Part shown: positions 13,078 to 24,003 of the stretch, piece after piece
Numbering within the stretch: position 1 is the first letter of the stretch
How the letters are laid out: every line of letters begins with the position of its first letter
Source of the DNA: Apium graveolens
Taxonomy: Eukaryota > Streptophyta > Magnoliopsida > Apiales > Apiaceae
DNA: 64,000 bases
Direction of reading: 5' to 3'
NCBI RefSeq assembly: GCF_009905375.1
Contig: NW_027418075.1
Coordinates: forward strand, 1-64,000
Made by a program: the position numbers and the translations under genes
The notes under the pieces: generated by a model
What the model was told of the DNA's origin: nothing
What the model saw: the letters and a program-made list of their open reading frames with translations, nothing else
Databases searched by the model: none

Positions 13078-14052
13078 TAATATTATTGTTAATATTATTA
13101 AGAGTAGTGCTAATTCGTCTTAGACTTTTTTAAAATTTTATATAAGATTAAAAATTTACGTTATTAATTTTTAAAATTATAACCTGTAAGCACTAAAATC
13201 AATCTATGTAGTTATTTTGAAGATGATAAGTAAAGTAAGACGGGAGATAATATTTTTTACAGTATTCAAATTTTATATGTTACATAAAATATAACTATAA
13301 TTCTCTACAAGATATCATGTGTTAGTATAATAAAATGGTTTAGTGTGAATTTAAGTTCCAAAAATGTAACCTCACTTTCATGATTTCATATACTAGCCAC
13401 AAAAATATTTTACAAATAAATGGAAATAAAGAGAAATTCTCTGGTGAGCAAAAAAGAGACCGGGGAAAGAAAAAAAAATTACAAAAGCATAAATATAATT
13501 TGTACAAGAAAGTATATATTACCAAAATATGACGCCATGATAAGGTCGAAATACATGTTTTTATTTAAAATGTAATGCCTTCTACAAGTTTTTACTTTCA
13601 AAGTAACGCCACAACGGTTACTAAATGTCATTTCAAACATAAGTTACCAAAACATAACTCCTTTTTGATGATGGTTATATATTAAGCATCCAAGGACATG
13701 ATTAAAAAACTAAATACAACTATTTGTAATCATTCGTATGAGGAAAGATGCTTAAAAAGATGCTTTGATCGGAAATTTTAAGAGAGATTATTTGGTGAGC
13801 CAGAGGAGACCCTTGAGAGCAAGAAGAAGAAGAAAAGGTTATCATCTTTCTGTAAAATATATGTTTACATTTAGTGTTCTTTTTCATCCTATGATAAACA
13901 ATGAAGAAGAAAATGCTGCGAGTACTTCAAAGGTATGATCTTCAATTTTTTGATTAACATAACTTAAACAAATGTATTGATTTTTAGTAGATTACTCACC
14001 AAATAAGTGGTTTTATTGATTTCATTACACTTTGTGATTTGACTCGTTTGTG

Positions 14053-14280
14053 TTTTTTTTATCGTAGGTAACCCGCAGCCGCTACCTTTCGGGTGCGCAC
14101 TGGGTAAACCCTACGGGTTCACGTAATAGCCTGCAACCCACGTGAACAAAGGTAAACCGCATTTAAGCGACAGGCTCTGGCTCAGGAGGCATAATCATAA
14201 ATTCTCCTCCCCTGGGATTCGAACCTGTGACCAAGAGGTTAGTTTTCCTCTCTTTAACCAACTGAGCCAACCCTTGCGGG
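14053..14280 (-). mobile_element. Au-like tRNA-derived SINE
   Basis: Same family as 3591-3814. Minus strand: GCAAGGGTTGGCTCAGTTGG, B box GGTTCGAATCCC, tail A-rich. It is flanked by ACTCGTTTGTG (14042-14052) and AACTCGTTTTGTG from 14281, a target duplication of about 12 bp. The homologous R2 positions near 21595, 49675 and 63495 lack it, which defines the empty site. Confidence 0.9.
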
Positions 14281-14478
14281 CAACTCGTTTTGTGTGTTTA
14301 ACTTTGATCTATATTGAAAAAATAAATCAATTAAATGCAAACAATAGTAAGTACTTCACATTCTTCACTATAATATGTCTGGATATATATTTTATTTTAT
14401 GGCTCTATTTTGTTAGGCCTAATTGTGCTGACTACTATGAATTTTTTATGACGTGCTGTAGTTAACTTTTGGTTATAG

Positions 14479-15144
14479 GTCAGCCATGGTGATCCTCGAA
14501 ACCAAAGGAAAAAAGTTTTTCAAATAGACCGGTTGTGGATGATTGGACGCACATCTTATCACCAAGAGATCAATACAACCAATAAAATTTTAGAACAAAT
14601 TATGACAATGCTAAGTTTTATGGCATCATGTCAATTGGCGAAGATGACATACATAAAGCATTATATGCATTAAATATAGTGTCTCGTTAACTACCAATCA
14701 TGTTAATTGGAAACTGAATGACGTTTTCTTTAAATAACAACATGACACAAGTGAAGCTGACACTGTTTGTCCAATTTTCCTATTTTTTTAATAAGGGTTT
14801 ATAAACTTCAGTTACAGAGTATTATATAGATTTTCTTGACTTTGTGCCCATAACATATTTATATTTTAGTCAAATAAATGTCGCCTAATATTTCTTGTCT
14901 TGTATATCGGGATAGGAGTGGACAGTTTTTCTCTGTGTCATTAATATTATGTCACTTTTAAGGTTTATCTTGATAATTTCTGATACTTGTGGATATTAAT
15001 ATTGGCATATCTTCTCACATTAGACTCTAGCAAGATTTAGAAATATTGAGAAGTTTTATTAACTATAGAGAAATGACATTAGTTTTGGATGATATCAACT
15101 TCTGTGATAAGACCATTCATGCAAGCTACTTAAACAGAGGTTAA
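14479..15144 (+). pseudogene. YTH-domain (ECT-like) gene fragment, R2 copy 1
   Basis: The exon starts after a TTATAG acceptor. One frame reads SNRPVVDDWTHILSPRDQYN then FRTNYDNAKFYGIMSIGEDD and IHKALY. Plant YTH proteins, which bind N6-methyladenosine in RNA, have the pattern DFxxxYxxAKFFxIKSYSEDD-IHKSIKYxVW. Further on are WKLNDVFF and TVCPIFLFF, matching the conserved KKLDAAY and CPVFLLFS parts. Near 14928 a SGQF-like piece follows. The tail INYREMTLVLDDINF ends at TAA 15142. It has stops and indels, and the first cage Trp codon position reads TCG (14684-14686). Confidence 0.7.
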
Positions 15145-15650
15145 ATGCAACCTAATTTTTTGTTACTCCAACTAGGTGAAAACCAATTCCTTTACGTAGA
15201 TACAGAGTTGTACTTCAACGATATTGATTCTACTAGGAAATAAAATAGTCTCAGAGGCCGTACAACAAGGTAGTGATCACTTGGACCTAGATTTTATAAA
15301 ACGATGTCCCATCTTAAAGTCAAAACAAATTCTTTCACTTTGATCACTTTGAATTGTCCCATATTAAAGTCTTCTCTTCGAGTCTTCATACAAACCATAT
15401 AACCTGCATATCCAGATTCGAATCCTCACTTCATAATTCTTCTAATGATAATACTCAGATTCCTTTCATGAAATGCTGTTGCCTAGTGCAACGGGTCTGG
15501 TTCATAGACGATTAACTTTGATCCACGTTTTTGTATTATATCCTTGATTACATTGTTAAGCTTGCAACAATTTTATCGCTTCGAACATTGCATGTAAATA
15601 AAGAATTGTACTGTCACTAAAATATTTTCGTGTATTTAGACAACGTCTTC

Positions 15651-15792
15651 ATTATTACTACAGTTATCATCTAGAGAGAGGGTATTGCAGTTATGACAAA
15701 AAGATGTAAATGGGATGAGGTTGATGGGAGAGATGAATACATATCATTGCGTACATGGGAGAGACGAGTACATATCATTGCGTACATTAATA
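15651..15792 (+). repeat. R2 repeat, unit 1b, left part
   Basis: Start of the next R2 unit (AGACAACGTCTTCATTATTACTAC...). It includes the recurring ATGACAAAAAGATGTAAATG. It is interrupted at 15793 by a Helitron end and resumes at about 18509. The open frame here (MTKRCKWDEVDGRDEY) recurs in degraded form in other units, and I do not recognise it. Confidence 0.6.
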
Positions 15793-15899
15793 TCTACTAT
15801 ATTATAAATCCTGAATCCACAAAACATGTGTCTTTTTACACTACCTACCCCAAATTTTCAAACATTATTACCAAGTTTGCCATTACCAACTTGCACCAC

Positions 15900-17480
15900 T
15901 CACACGTGATTTGAACAGTATAGAAAGTTGGACAAATTCAAATCTGGATTCAAAATTCAAATCCCCTCCCAGATCTCATTTTTTCCTCCTCTGGTTTTTG
16001 TGCTTTATTCATCTATCTCTTCAGGCGTTGTACAAGCATATTCGTCCTATACTTTTGGTACTTTATTCATCCCTTCACTTGTTCGAGAATGAAAGAGGTT
16101 TTTAATTACTTGTGATGTATTTGAGTTCCATTTTGCAGAGAACATACTATCACATGAAAGAGTTTCTTACACTCTGATTTCATTTTGCAGGCCACATACT
16201 CTAACTGGAAACTGGACAATTTCACATCTTTCCACTCTGATGTTTGTATGTTTTCTTTCAGCTTAGTGCTAATTAACTTTATCATTTGTTGTATGTATTA
16301 GAGTTGATATTGTGGACTTCAATTAGGTACTCACACCGGAAGTTTAGGAAGGTTGATTTTGGTTGCTAAAAAAGTTACGGTAACACGCTAATTTTTGTCG
16401 CAAATTATTATTGAACTTGTGATTTTCCAATTGTTTATAATAGAAATCACCGAGTGAAATGTTTCTTAAATTGTAGATGCTACACCGTCTCCTGTAACAC
16501 ACTTCAGCAATCACAAAGAACATGGTAACCTTTTGTCATGGATAAATTTTACAAAAATCTTTTGCTATTAAAAACATTTTCTAATATATTTAATAAATCT
16601 GAATTAAGTTTAGGTGTTTTCTATGGGACTCCCTGCTCCAATAGTGGTTCCAACAACAATATTCGGAAGCCCTTCTTATCCTTCTGTCACAGCTTCTCCA
16701 TGTAACCTCAGAGAACCTTTATCAGATATTTCAAATACAACCAGGACTGTTGTTCAACCACAAGGTATCTACACTTCACTTAAGCTTATTTTCCTATGAC
16801 CATGATGCACTGTGTGAATTCGTTTCAATTTTTCAAGATAGATTTTTTCAATTTAAATAATGAATTATGCTCTGCATATGTAACCTTTACCTACCATTAG
16901 TATCATAAGGTTATGGCAGTACCTTTGTTAAGTCATCAACAAAAGAGTGCAGACAGTTTGAGAGTCCATTGGTGACACCTACTGCATATACAGAACCTTT
17001 TTCCCGATTTTCAGATAAGCAGAAACCTGTTAATGATCATCAAGGTAATTAAGTTAGAATTCACTATTTTACCAATGAAGTAGTTGTATTGTGCTTTGTC
17101 ATTTGGTTGAATATAAGGCTACTAACATCACATGTCATGCTTGCTCAATTAAATTTTTAGCTTCATGTAACTTACAATCCCAACGAATTCAGAAAGGCGG
17201 TTGTTCAAAAGGAGCCTTTTTAGTGAATTCTTCTAATTTAAGTAGAAGGATTGATTCGTCTATTAGATCAGTCCCGTCTATGACATTATTTCAAGAAAAT
17301 GTTGGTGATATTGACTACGAATCTGCAGGTACCTTATTTTTCAAAGAAAGAGAAAAAAAATTCCCAATTTTAAGTATCAGGTACCTTCTGATAGTTTTGT
17401 ATATGTTTGCAGAGCATTCAACCGTTGCCGAGTTCGAAGGAGATTATTCTGATTTCTTCCATGATGATGGTAATGATACT
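15900..17480 (+). pseudogene. Helitron 5' region with possible N-terminal exons
   Basis: Short open stretches alternate with AT-rich intron-like sequence. They include LPAPIVVPTTIFGSPSYPSV and a following LREPLSDISNTT (16614-16765, followed by a GTATCTAC donor-like site), a piece near 17161-17330 and EHSTVAEFEGDYSDFFHDDG (17412-17471). Plant Helitron proteins often have multi-exon, poorly conserved N-terminal regions, so these may be degraded exons. I cannot show homology for them, and captured host exons are an alternative. Confidence 0.35.
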
Positions 17481-17539
17481 AAAATATAGAAAATGATATA
17501 TACTTTATACATGAATAATAACCCAAGATCTTTTGTTAC

Positions 17540-18508
17540 AGATCACGACCCTGCTTGTGTTGAAGAAGAAATCCTGGAAAATGGTCAGGAAGCAGCACGT
17601 TCAGGTATTGTTCCCGAAATTGATGACTCTTTTATGTATCTTATATGTTAATGACTTGTTTTGTTTACAGTGCCTGAGGGTTATGTATCGTTAGGGTCTC
17701 CGACCGAATTTTGTCGTAAATGTAAGGCTGTCATGTGGAAGGAGGAGAGGACCAATAAAAATGTTAAGAAAGGTGTTCCGAAGTTCAGTTTTTGTTGTTT
17801 GGATGGTCAAATAAAACTTACCACGCACACCAACCACCCCGCCATATCTGATGCATCTTTATACTGATCGAAGAAGAAAAGTCATTTTATGAGATGCATT
17901 CGTCTTTATAATGCCATGTTTGCTTTTACTTCCATGGGAGGCAAAGTTGATCACACGATTAATTGTGGTAGGGCGCCTTATGTTTATCGTCTAAATGGAC
18001 AGAACCACCATGTTTTTGGAACCCTCATCCCTAATGAAGGTGATGATCCCAAATTCTGTCAGTTATATGTGTATGATACTCAGAAATTGGTTGACTCAGA
18101 AAATGGGTGAAAGTAGACAGTGGGGAAGTGGTTGACTCAGAAATTGTTGAAGGCCTGGTTCAAATGTTGGATGAGAGTAACCAATTGGTTAAAAAATTTC
18201 GTTATGCCAGGGACCGCTTCAAAGAACAACCGATAAGAGATTTGAAAATCAAATTAAAGGTTTCTCACTCAGAAAGTGGTCATGAGAATCTAATTGGCCC
18301 ATCGGATGAAGTAGCATGTGTAATGGTTGGTGATATTGAAACTACAGTTGGTGAGAGGGATATTATTATTCTGAAGCAGCCCAATATTGTTGGTGAAGAT
18401 ATTGTTGTGGACAAGCAGGGAACTAATGATACACATGATATTTTAATTGAGAAGACATCCAAGCGTCTTGAACGTATCTGTAGCATTCACCCATCTCTCA
18501 TGGCATTT
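17540..18508 (+). pseudogene. Helitron Rep/helicase-like protein, N-terminal fragment
   Basis: After an intron-like GTTTACAG the frame reads VPEGYVSLG, then the cysteine segment CRKCKAVMWKEERT and PKFSFCCLDGQIKL. It continues with NAMFAFTSMGGKVDHTIN, GRAPYVYRLNGQNHH, GTLIPNEGDDPKFCQLYVYD, VEGLVQMLDESNQLVKKF, RYARDRFKE, PSDEVACVMVGDIETT and ICSIHPSLMA. All are hallmark segments of the Helitron_like_N region of plant Helitron transposases. There is a stop at 17865, another at 18108 and a one-base frameshift near 18107. The HUH Rep catalytic part and the Pif1-type helicase are missing, so it is inactive. Confidence 0.85.
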
Positions 18509-18577
18509 AAAAATAGATTAGTAACAAATTTCATGTACCAAAATTTAGATTCGAGTTTACATGTCATATCTTTCAAT

Positions 18578-18596
18578 TAATAATAATAATAATAAA

Positions 18597-18628
<32 letters not shown>

Positions 18629-18655
18629 ATAATATTAATAATAATAATAATAATT
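18578..18655. repeat. (TAA)n microsatellite in R2
   Basis: Imperfect TAA/AAT array at a fixed R2 position. Shorter counterparts lie near 13046, 48900, 52383 and 62425. Confidence 0.85.
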
Positions 18656-18841
18656 AATATTATTGTTAATATTATTAAGAGTATAAGTAATTCAGCATAG
18701 AATTTTTTCAATTTAATATAAAATTAGAAAATTTACATTAGTTTAATTTCTTAAATTATTACTTTAAGTACTAAAATCAATTTGTGTAGTCATTTTTAAG
18801 ATGAAAACTAAAGTAAGACCGGAGATAATATTGTTTCACTG

Positions 18842-19074
18842 CCCGCAAGGGTTGGCTCAACTCGTTAAAGAGGGGATAACTATCCTCTTGGTCACAGGTT
18901 TGAATCACACGGGAGGAGAATTTATGATTATGTCTCCTGAGTCATCACAACCTGTCGCTTAAATGCGGTTTACCTTGATTCACGTGGTTTGCAGGCTATT
19001 GCGTGAGTCCGTAGGATTTACCGAGTGCGCCCCCGAAGGGTAGCGGCTGCGGGTTACCTACGATAAAAAAAAAA
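18842..19074 (+). mobile_element. Au-like tRNA-derived SINE
   Basis: Plus-strand copy: CCCGCAAGGGTTGGCTCAAC, a degraded B box (GGTTTGAATCAC), body, GCGGCTGCGGGTTACCTACG and a poly-A tail. A perfect 12-bp target duplication ATTGTTTCACTG lies at 18830-18841 and 19075-19086. The paralogous R2 unit near 52608 reads ATTGTTTCACTGTATAC without insertion. Confidence 0.92.
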
Positions 19075-20332
19075 ATTGTTTCACTGTATACAAATTTTAG
19101 ATGTTACTTAAATATAAATGTAATCAAAATTTAATTTTGTATAAGATATTATGTGTTAGTATGATAAAACGCTTTAGTGCGAATTTAAGTTACCAAAATG
19201 TAACCTCATTTTCATGAATTCATATAACAGCTACCAAAATATTGTACGAATAAATAGAAATCAATTTTTTACGAAAAAATAAAAATATAATTTTGTGCAA
19301 GAAATTATATATTACCAAAATATGATGTCATGATAAGGTCAAAATATATTTTTTTTATATAAAAAGTAAGGCCTTCTCCAGGTTTTTACTTTCAAAGTAA
19401 TGCCCCAATAATTGTTACTAAATGTCATGTCAAACATAAGTTACCAACACATAAAGCTTTTTTGATGGTTATATTCCACCAGGCACGTGATTAAAAAACT
19501 ACATTCAACTGTTTTGTAATCATACTTCTCAAAAAGATGTTTTGATGGGAAATGTTAAGAGAGATTATTTGGTGAGCCAGAGAAGACCTTGAGAGCAAGA
19601 AGAAGAAGAAAAAGTTATCATCTTTAAAAATATATGTATGTTTACATTTAGTTTTTTTTTCATCCTCGCTAAATTATGTCATGTCATGCAATTATAAATT
19701 TGATAAACAATTAAGAAAATGCTCAATACTTCAAAGGTAAGACCATATATAAGAGTACAATATTATTCTACACCATTTGTGTGTTATAAAATATTTAGTT
19801 ATCACTAAAACAATATACATATAACCTTTATCCACATAAATCCTTGCATGGATAACTTATTTAATTTTTTCTAAATACCATATATAAACTTCGGAAAACA
19901 GGTTATATAGTGGCAAAAATTGTTGAAATATACGCTAATATTACAAATTAACATAAAGGAATGTGATGAGTACGTTTTGCAAAATGGTTACATATAATTT
20001 ATCTTAGACAAAAGTAATTTTGAATTTAACACATTACATAAAATTAAAATTTCGGATCTCTAATTTTTGGTTAACATAGCTTACACATGAATAATGATTT
20101 TAGTAGATTACTCTAGTTTTTATTGATTTAATTGGAGTTTGTGATTTGACTCCTTTTGTGTTTAACTTTGATATATATTGAAAAATAAATCAATTGAGTG
20201 CCAACGCTAGTGAGTACTTCACATTATTAGGTATAATAAGAATATGAAAAATTAAATTGGGTGATGTTTTATTTTATGGCTCTATTTTGCTAGGCCTAAT
20301 TGTGTTGCATGCTGTGAATTTTCTGGTTATAG

Positions 20333-20780
20333 GTCAGCCGTCATGATCCTGGAAACCAAAGGAACAAAAGATTTTCAAATAGACCCGCTGTCGATGATTG
20401 GACCCAGTTCTTATCACCAAGAGATCAATACAACCAAGAAGATTTTAGAACAAATTATGACAATGCTAAGTTTTATGGCATCATGTCAATTGGTGAATAT
20501 GACATACATAAAAGCATAACATGCATTAAAGGTATCAACTACCAATCATGGTAATTAAAAACTAAATCACATTTTCTTTAAATCACAACATGACAAAAGT
20601 GAAGGCACTGTTTGTCCAGTTTTCCTTTCTTTGCATGAAGGGTTTGTAAAGTTCTATTACAGGAGTATTATATATATTCTTATTGACATATTTGTATTTC
20701 AGTAAAATAAGTGTCTCCTAATATTTCTTGTCTTTTATATCAGCATAGGAGTGGGCACTTTTACTATGTGCCACAACTGT
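20333..20780 (+). pseudogene. YTH-domain (ECT-like) gene fragment, R2 copy 2 (best preserved)
   Basis: From the acceptor TTATAG the exon is open for about 65 codons: RHDPGNQRNKRFSNRPAVDD, WTQFLSPRDQYNQEDF, RTNYDNAKFYGIMSIGEYD, IHKSITCIK. This is the part of plant YTH proteins that begins the m6A-binding domain. The next part is damaged: the segment that should carry the cage Trp is deleted or shifted, then KLNHIFFKSQHDKSEGTVC and PVFLS follow in one frame. A remnant of the SGQF strand is near 20750. The unit then switches to the next R2 unit at about 20780. Confidence 0.75.
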
Positions 20781-21973
20781 TACAAAATGCCATGTCAAAC
20801 AAAAGTTACCAAAACATAACGCTTTTTTGATGGTTGTATATAATAGCACATCCTTAAAAAACTACATAAAAGTTTTTTAATCATTTCGCTCCGAAAGATT
20901 CTTAGAAAGATGCTTTGATGGGAAATGTTTAAGAGAGATTATTTGGCGAGTCAGAGGAGACCCTTGAGAGCAAGAAGAAGAAGAAAAGGTTATCATCTTT
21001 CTTTAAAATATATATTTACATTTAGTGTTCATTTTTCATCCATAAGATGAGCTAAATTGTGTCATGTCATGTATTTTTACCCAGGAAATGCAATTATAAA
21101 TTTGATAAATAATGAAGACAATTGTTCAAGTACTTCAAAGGTATGACCCTGTATGAGAGTACAATATTATTGTACACCATTTCTCTATTATGGAATATTT
21201 TGTTATCAGAAAAATAATAATCATATAATCTTTATCCACATTAATCCTTCCATAGATAACTTATTTATTTTCTTCTAAATACCATATGTAAACTTCGGAA
21301 AATAGATTCTATAGTGGCAAAAAATGTTGAAATATATGTAAGTATTACAAATTAACAAAAAGGAATAGTAAACTTTTGATAATTATGAAATAAATGTGAT
21401 GAGTATGTCTTGCAAAATGGTTACATATAATTTAACTTAGACCAATGTAATTTTCAATTTATCATATTACCTGAAATTAAATTTTTGGATCTTCAATTTT
21501 TTGATTAAGATAGCTTACAAGAATATATTGATTTTTAGTAGATTACTCACCAAATAACAGGTTTTTTATTGATTTCATTAGACTTGGTGATTTGACTCGT
21601 TTTGTGTTCAACTTTGATATATATTTGAAAAATAAATCAATTGAGTGCCAAGAGTAGTAAGTACTTCAGATTCTTCTCTATAATAAGTCCCTATATTTGT
21701 TTAAGATGATTTTATGATATGGGTGGGTTATGGTTTTATTTTATAGCTCTATTTTGCTAGGCCTGATTGTGGTGACAACTATAAATTTTTTGTGAGGTGG
21801 TGTAGTTAATTTCTGGTTGTAGGTCAGCCGTAGTGATACTCAAAACCAAGGGAACAAATGATTTTCATATAGAACGGGTGTGGATGATTGGACGCAGATC
21901 TTATCACTAAGAGATGAATACAACCAAGAAGGTTTTAGAAGAAATTATGACAATGCTAAGTTTTCTGGCATCA
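20781..21973 (+). repeat. R2 repeat, unit 1c (truncated)
   Basis: A third tandem unit, entered part-way (ACAAAATGCCATGTCAAAC, homologous to about 19420), with the same intron-like sequence. It is cut off inside the YTH exon by the LINE fragment at 21974. Confidence 0.6.
21823..21973 (+). pseudogene. YTH-domain gene fragment, R2 copy 3 (truncated by LINE)
   Basis: Starts at the same acceptor (GTTGTAG/GTCAGCCG) and reads as a degraded version of the 20333 copy. It includes GATGATTGGACGCAGATC (the DDWTQI codons) and AACCAAGAAGGTTTTAGA. It ends at GCTAAGTTTTCTGGCATCA, after which the sequence becomes reverse transcriptase of a LINE. Not functional. Confidence 0.7.
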
Positions 21974-22286
21974 AAAGTCCTCATGCAAATTTTATCAAAA
22001 GTCCTGACTAATTGGTTGAAATCTTGTTTGAATTCAATTATCTCGGATAAGTAAAGTGCTTTTGTATACGATCGGTTATTAACGGATAATATTTTGATAG
22101 AATATGAAAAAAAATCATTACATTCTTAGAAAAACATAGGGAAATCTACGAATTACATGATTTAAAATTAAGTTTTCAAAAGCATATGATATGATTGAGT
22201 GGAGTTTCATCAAAAAATTGATTATTAAGTTCGGGTTTTATCAAAGATGGATCAACAAAGTCAAGACTTTTGTTGCAAGTGTTTCT
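21974..22286 (+). pseudogene. LINE (non-LTR) reverse transcriptase fragment, 5' piece
   Basis: One frame reads ILSKVLTNWLKSCLNSIISD, SAFVYDRLLTDNILIEYE and, after damage, YDMIEWSFIKKLIIKFGFYQ, RWINKVKTFVASVS. These match the fingers and palm of plant L1-type RT (SAFVPGRLITDN..., KAYDRVEW..., GF...W). There are internal stops. It is interrupted by a copia element at 22287, and the frame resumes at 24335 or 24340 with the next RT motif. Confidence 0.85.
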
Positions 22287-22616
22287 TCAAGGATTCTTAC
22301 CTGCAATCTTATATGTATTTTAAGTGTATAATGTATAAAACTGAGAAAAAATGTAAACACACAGTATATGCACGTCCAAGACCCACAGTTTATTAATGAC
22401 TCTAATCAAAGATATAAAGAGTGACAAAAGTTAAAATGCTAGAAAGTAGAAACAGAAAAGGAAAACTCGTGGAGCACTACTACCACTAGACTCGATCCTA
22501 TAAAAACTCAACTGCTAGCACGACTCAGTCTCACACGACTAGTTCAATGGCTAAGACTTTCAGATAAACTAAAATAGATAATTTATTAACAACAAAATTC
22601 AGATTAAAAGCTAACA
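22287..22616 (-). repeat. 3' LTR of the nested copia element
   Basis: 330 bp. On the minus strand it begins TGTTAGCTTTTAATCTG and ends AATCCTTGA, so the usual terminal CA is not conserved. It is clearly similar throughout to 24004-24334. Confidence 0.85.
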
Positions 22617-22640
22617 TTCTCCCCCATAATCTGAATTATG

Positions 22641-22961
22641 TTAGACCAGATTCTTGACTCCCAATAAGCTCTGCATTCTTTCAAAGATCCATAAATAATC
22701 ACCCTTCAGAACTACTATATTTCCCCTTTCAGACAGTTTCCCCAAGCTGATAATATTACTGCAAGGACTTGGAATATAATATACCTTATGTAAGATACAT
22801 TCATCCCCGTTCTTGCACCTGAGAGTGATTGAACCTTTTCCTTTAATTTGCACCGTCGAGCCATCTCCAAAGCTTACCATGACACTAATTCCTTCATTTA
22901 GTTCAGAAAACTTCGACTTGTATCCCTTCATATGATTACTTGCACTATTATCAAGATACAA
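22641..22961 (-). pseudogene. Copia protease fragment
   Basis: The minus-strand frame gives YLDNSASNHMKGYKSKFSEL, then VSFGDGSTVQIKGKGSI, VYYIPSPCSNIISLGKLSE and FERMQSLLGVKNLV. This is the aspartic protease segment between gag and integrase of copia pol. The catalytic D-(S/T)-G is changed to DNS. The frame jumps straight to LLGVKNLV, which in the related copia at 32285-34727 is the last part of pol. The internal deletion therefore joined protease to the pol C-terminus. Confidence 0.8.
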
Positions 22962-22976
22962 TAGATTGGACTCCGC

Positions 22977-23975
22977 TTATTTTTTATCACAGTAGGTCGA
23001 GAGTGCAGGAATTACTAGTTTTTTGTTAAACAACATTACATCTCCTTCTTCTTTGTCATATTTGGCCATAACAAAACCGATTCTTCGTCCTCCACTTGTG
23101 TAATATTCACCTCCTGCCTTTGCGCTCTGTGCTTCTTTGGTTTCGACACTCGGCTGCGAAGTGTCCATATATCCCATAATTATAACATTGAACTCTGCTT
23201 TTGTCTCGAGCTCTTCTTCTTCTCTGGCTTCCTCCTGTGTCATTGTCATTTCTGTTCGCTCTCTGCCACTCCTCCTTGGTAAGTAACAACTTCTTGTCTT
23301 CACTTTCACTACTGATCCATTCTTCTTTGCTAAGGAGTAGTTTACTCCCATTTGCTTCAGTTTTTCCTTTCAATCTTTCTTCATGTGCTTTAAGAGAAGC
23401 AAACGCTTCTTCCACCATGATCTTGTCCAAATCCCCAAATTGTTCAATAGTGGACATGATCTGAAGGAATTTTGGTGGTACTGATCTAAGTAATTTTTTT
23501 ACTACATAAGATTCAGACACTACTTCTCCCAATACCCTTATATTGGTTCCAAGCCCATTTAGCCTCATACAAAAGTCATTTACTAGCTCACTTTCTTTCA
23601 TACTAAGTGATTCAAAATATGCCTTCATCATTGTATCCTGGCCGCCTTGACACGATCAGCTCCTTGACACATTATTTTGAGTGCATCCCATGCCTCCTTG
23701 GATGTCTTTTTTGCTGTGAGAGAGAGCAACATTTCTTCTGGTATAGCATGGTATATCATGGCCAACGCTCCCTTATCCACTCTATCGTCGATTGCTACAC
23801 TGGGATCGCTAGGTTCCACTGCATCTCACACCCCATGTGCGTGAATGAACACCATCATTTTTATCGCCTAAGTTATGTAATTTTCCTTTTTTTGCGTTGG
23901 GTAATTCAGTCCAAACGAGCCATTCTTCACTTTGCTTATCTCCAACGTTGTCATCATTGGTATGTACTTTAGCAT
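22977..23975 (-). pseudogene. Copia gag, frameshifted
   Basis: Minus strand, from near the primer site: a degraded SFGLNYP start, MVFIHAHGV, DPSVAIDDRVDKGALAMIYH, EEMLLSLTAKKTSKEAW, ADRVKAARIQ. After a frameshift near 23630 it continues with YFESLSMKESELVNDFCMRL, LLRSVPPKFLQIMS and a zinc knuckle CYNYGIYGHFAAEC whose second Cys is now Tyr. This is the copia nucleocapsid protein that packages element RNA. It is closely similar in layout to the gag at 30684-30999. Stops in the first 50 codons make it non-functional. Confidence 0.85.
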
Positions 23976-24003
23976 TCACCTTGCACCACGCTCTGATACC
24001 AAA

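Larger units (their letters stand above)
10989..15650 (+). repeat. R2 repeat, unit 1a (YTH-bearing tandem repeat)
   Basis: It begins CTCAACACTATGGAGAATT and continues with GAAAGGGAAGATAAAAGATG. The same start is seen at 36193, 37394 (continued at 46908) and 60462. It is AT-rich with intron-like stretches. A short motif around ATGACAAAAAGATGTAAAT recurs near 11081, 11592 and 15693 and appears to mark subunit starts. It contains an exon-like piece at 13900-13933 ending CTTCAAAG/GTATGATC and the YTH fragment at 14479-15144. Nothing else coding is visible. Confidence 0.65.
15793..18508 (+). mobile_element. Helitron, 5' end with truncated 3' side
   Basis: The element starts TCTACTATATTATAAATCC, the usual form of a plant Helitron 5' terminus, and the base before it is A as expected for A/T insertion. 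The paralogous R2 sequence at 51113-51130 reads straight through (CATTAATATAAAATATG), giving an uninterrupted site. Coding remnants of the Helitron transposase follow. The 3' end (hairpin and CTRR) is absent: at about 18509 the sequence switches to R2 sequence whose counterpart lies more than 1 kb further along in the other unit (near 52315). The 3' part and some R2 were therefore deleted together. Confidence 0.75.
18509..20780 (+). repeat. R2 repeat, unit 1b, right part
   Basis: It resumes with AATAGATTAGTAACAAATTT, homologous to 12970, 48830, 52315 and 62355. It carries a TAA tract (18578-18655), the SINE at 18842 and the YTH copy at 20333. The rest is AT-rich and intron-like with no coding that I can support. 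Confidence 0.65.

Noticed and set aside
14142..14465. 107-codon frame spanning a SINE edge and R2
   Set aside because: It crosses the SINE boundary and the frame is absent in R2 copies without the SINE.
15693..15914. Frame beginning MTKRCKWDEVDGRDEY as a conserved small gene
   Set aside because: The start motif recurs in many R2 subunits, but the following frame is not kept, and here it runs across the Helitron 5' end.
23201..23972. Plus-strand frames at 23201-23464 and 23607-23972
   Set aside because: Antisense shadows of the minus-strand copia gag.
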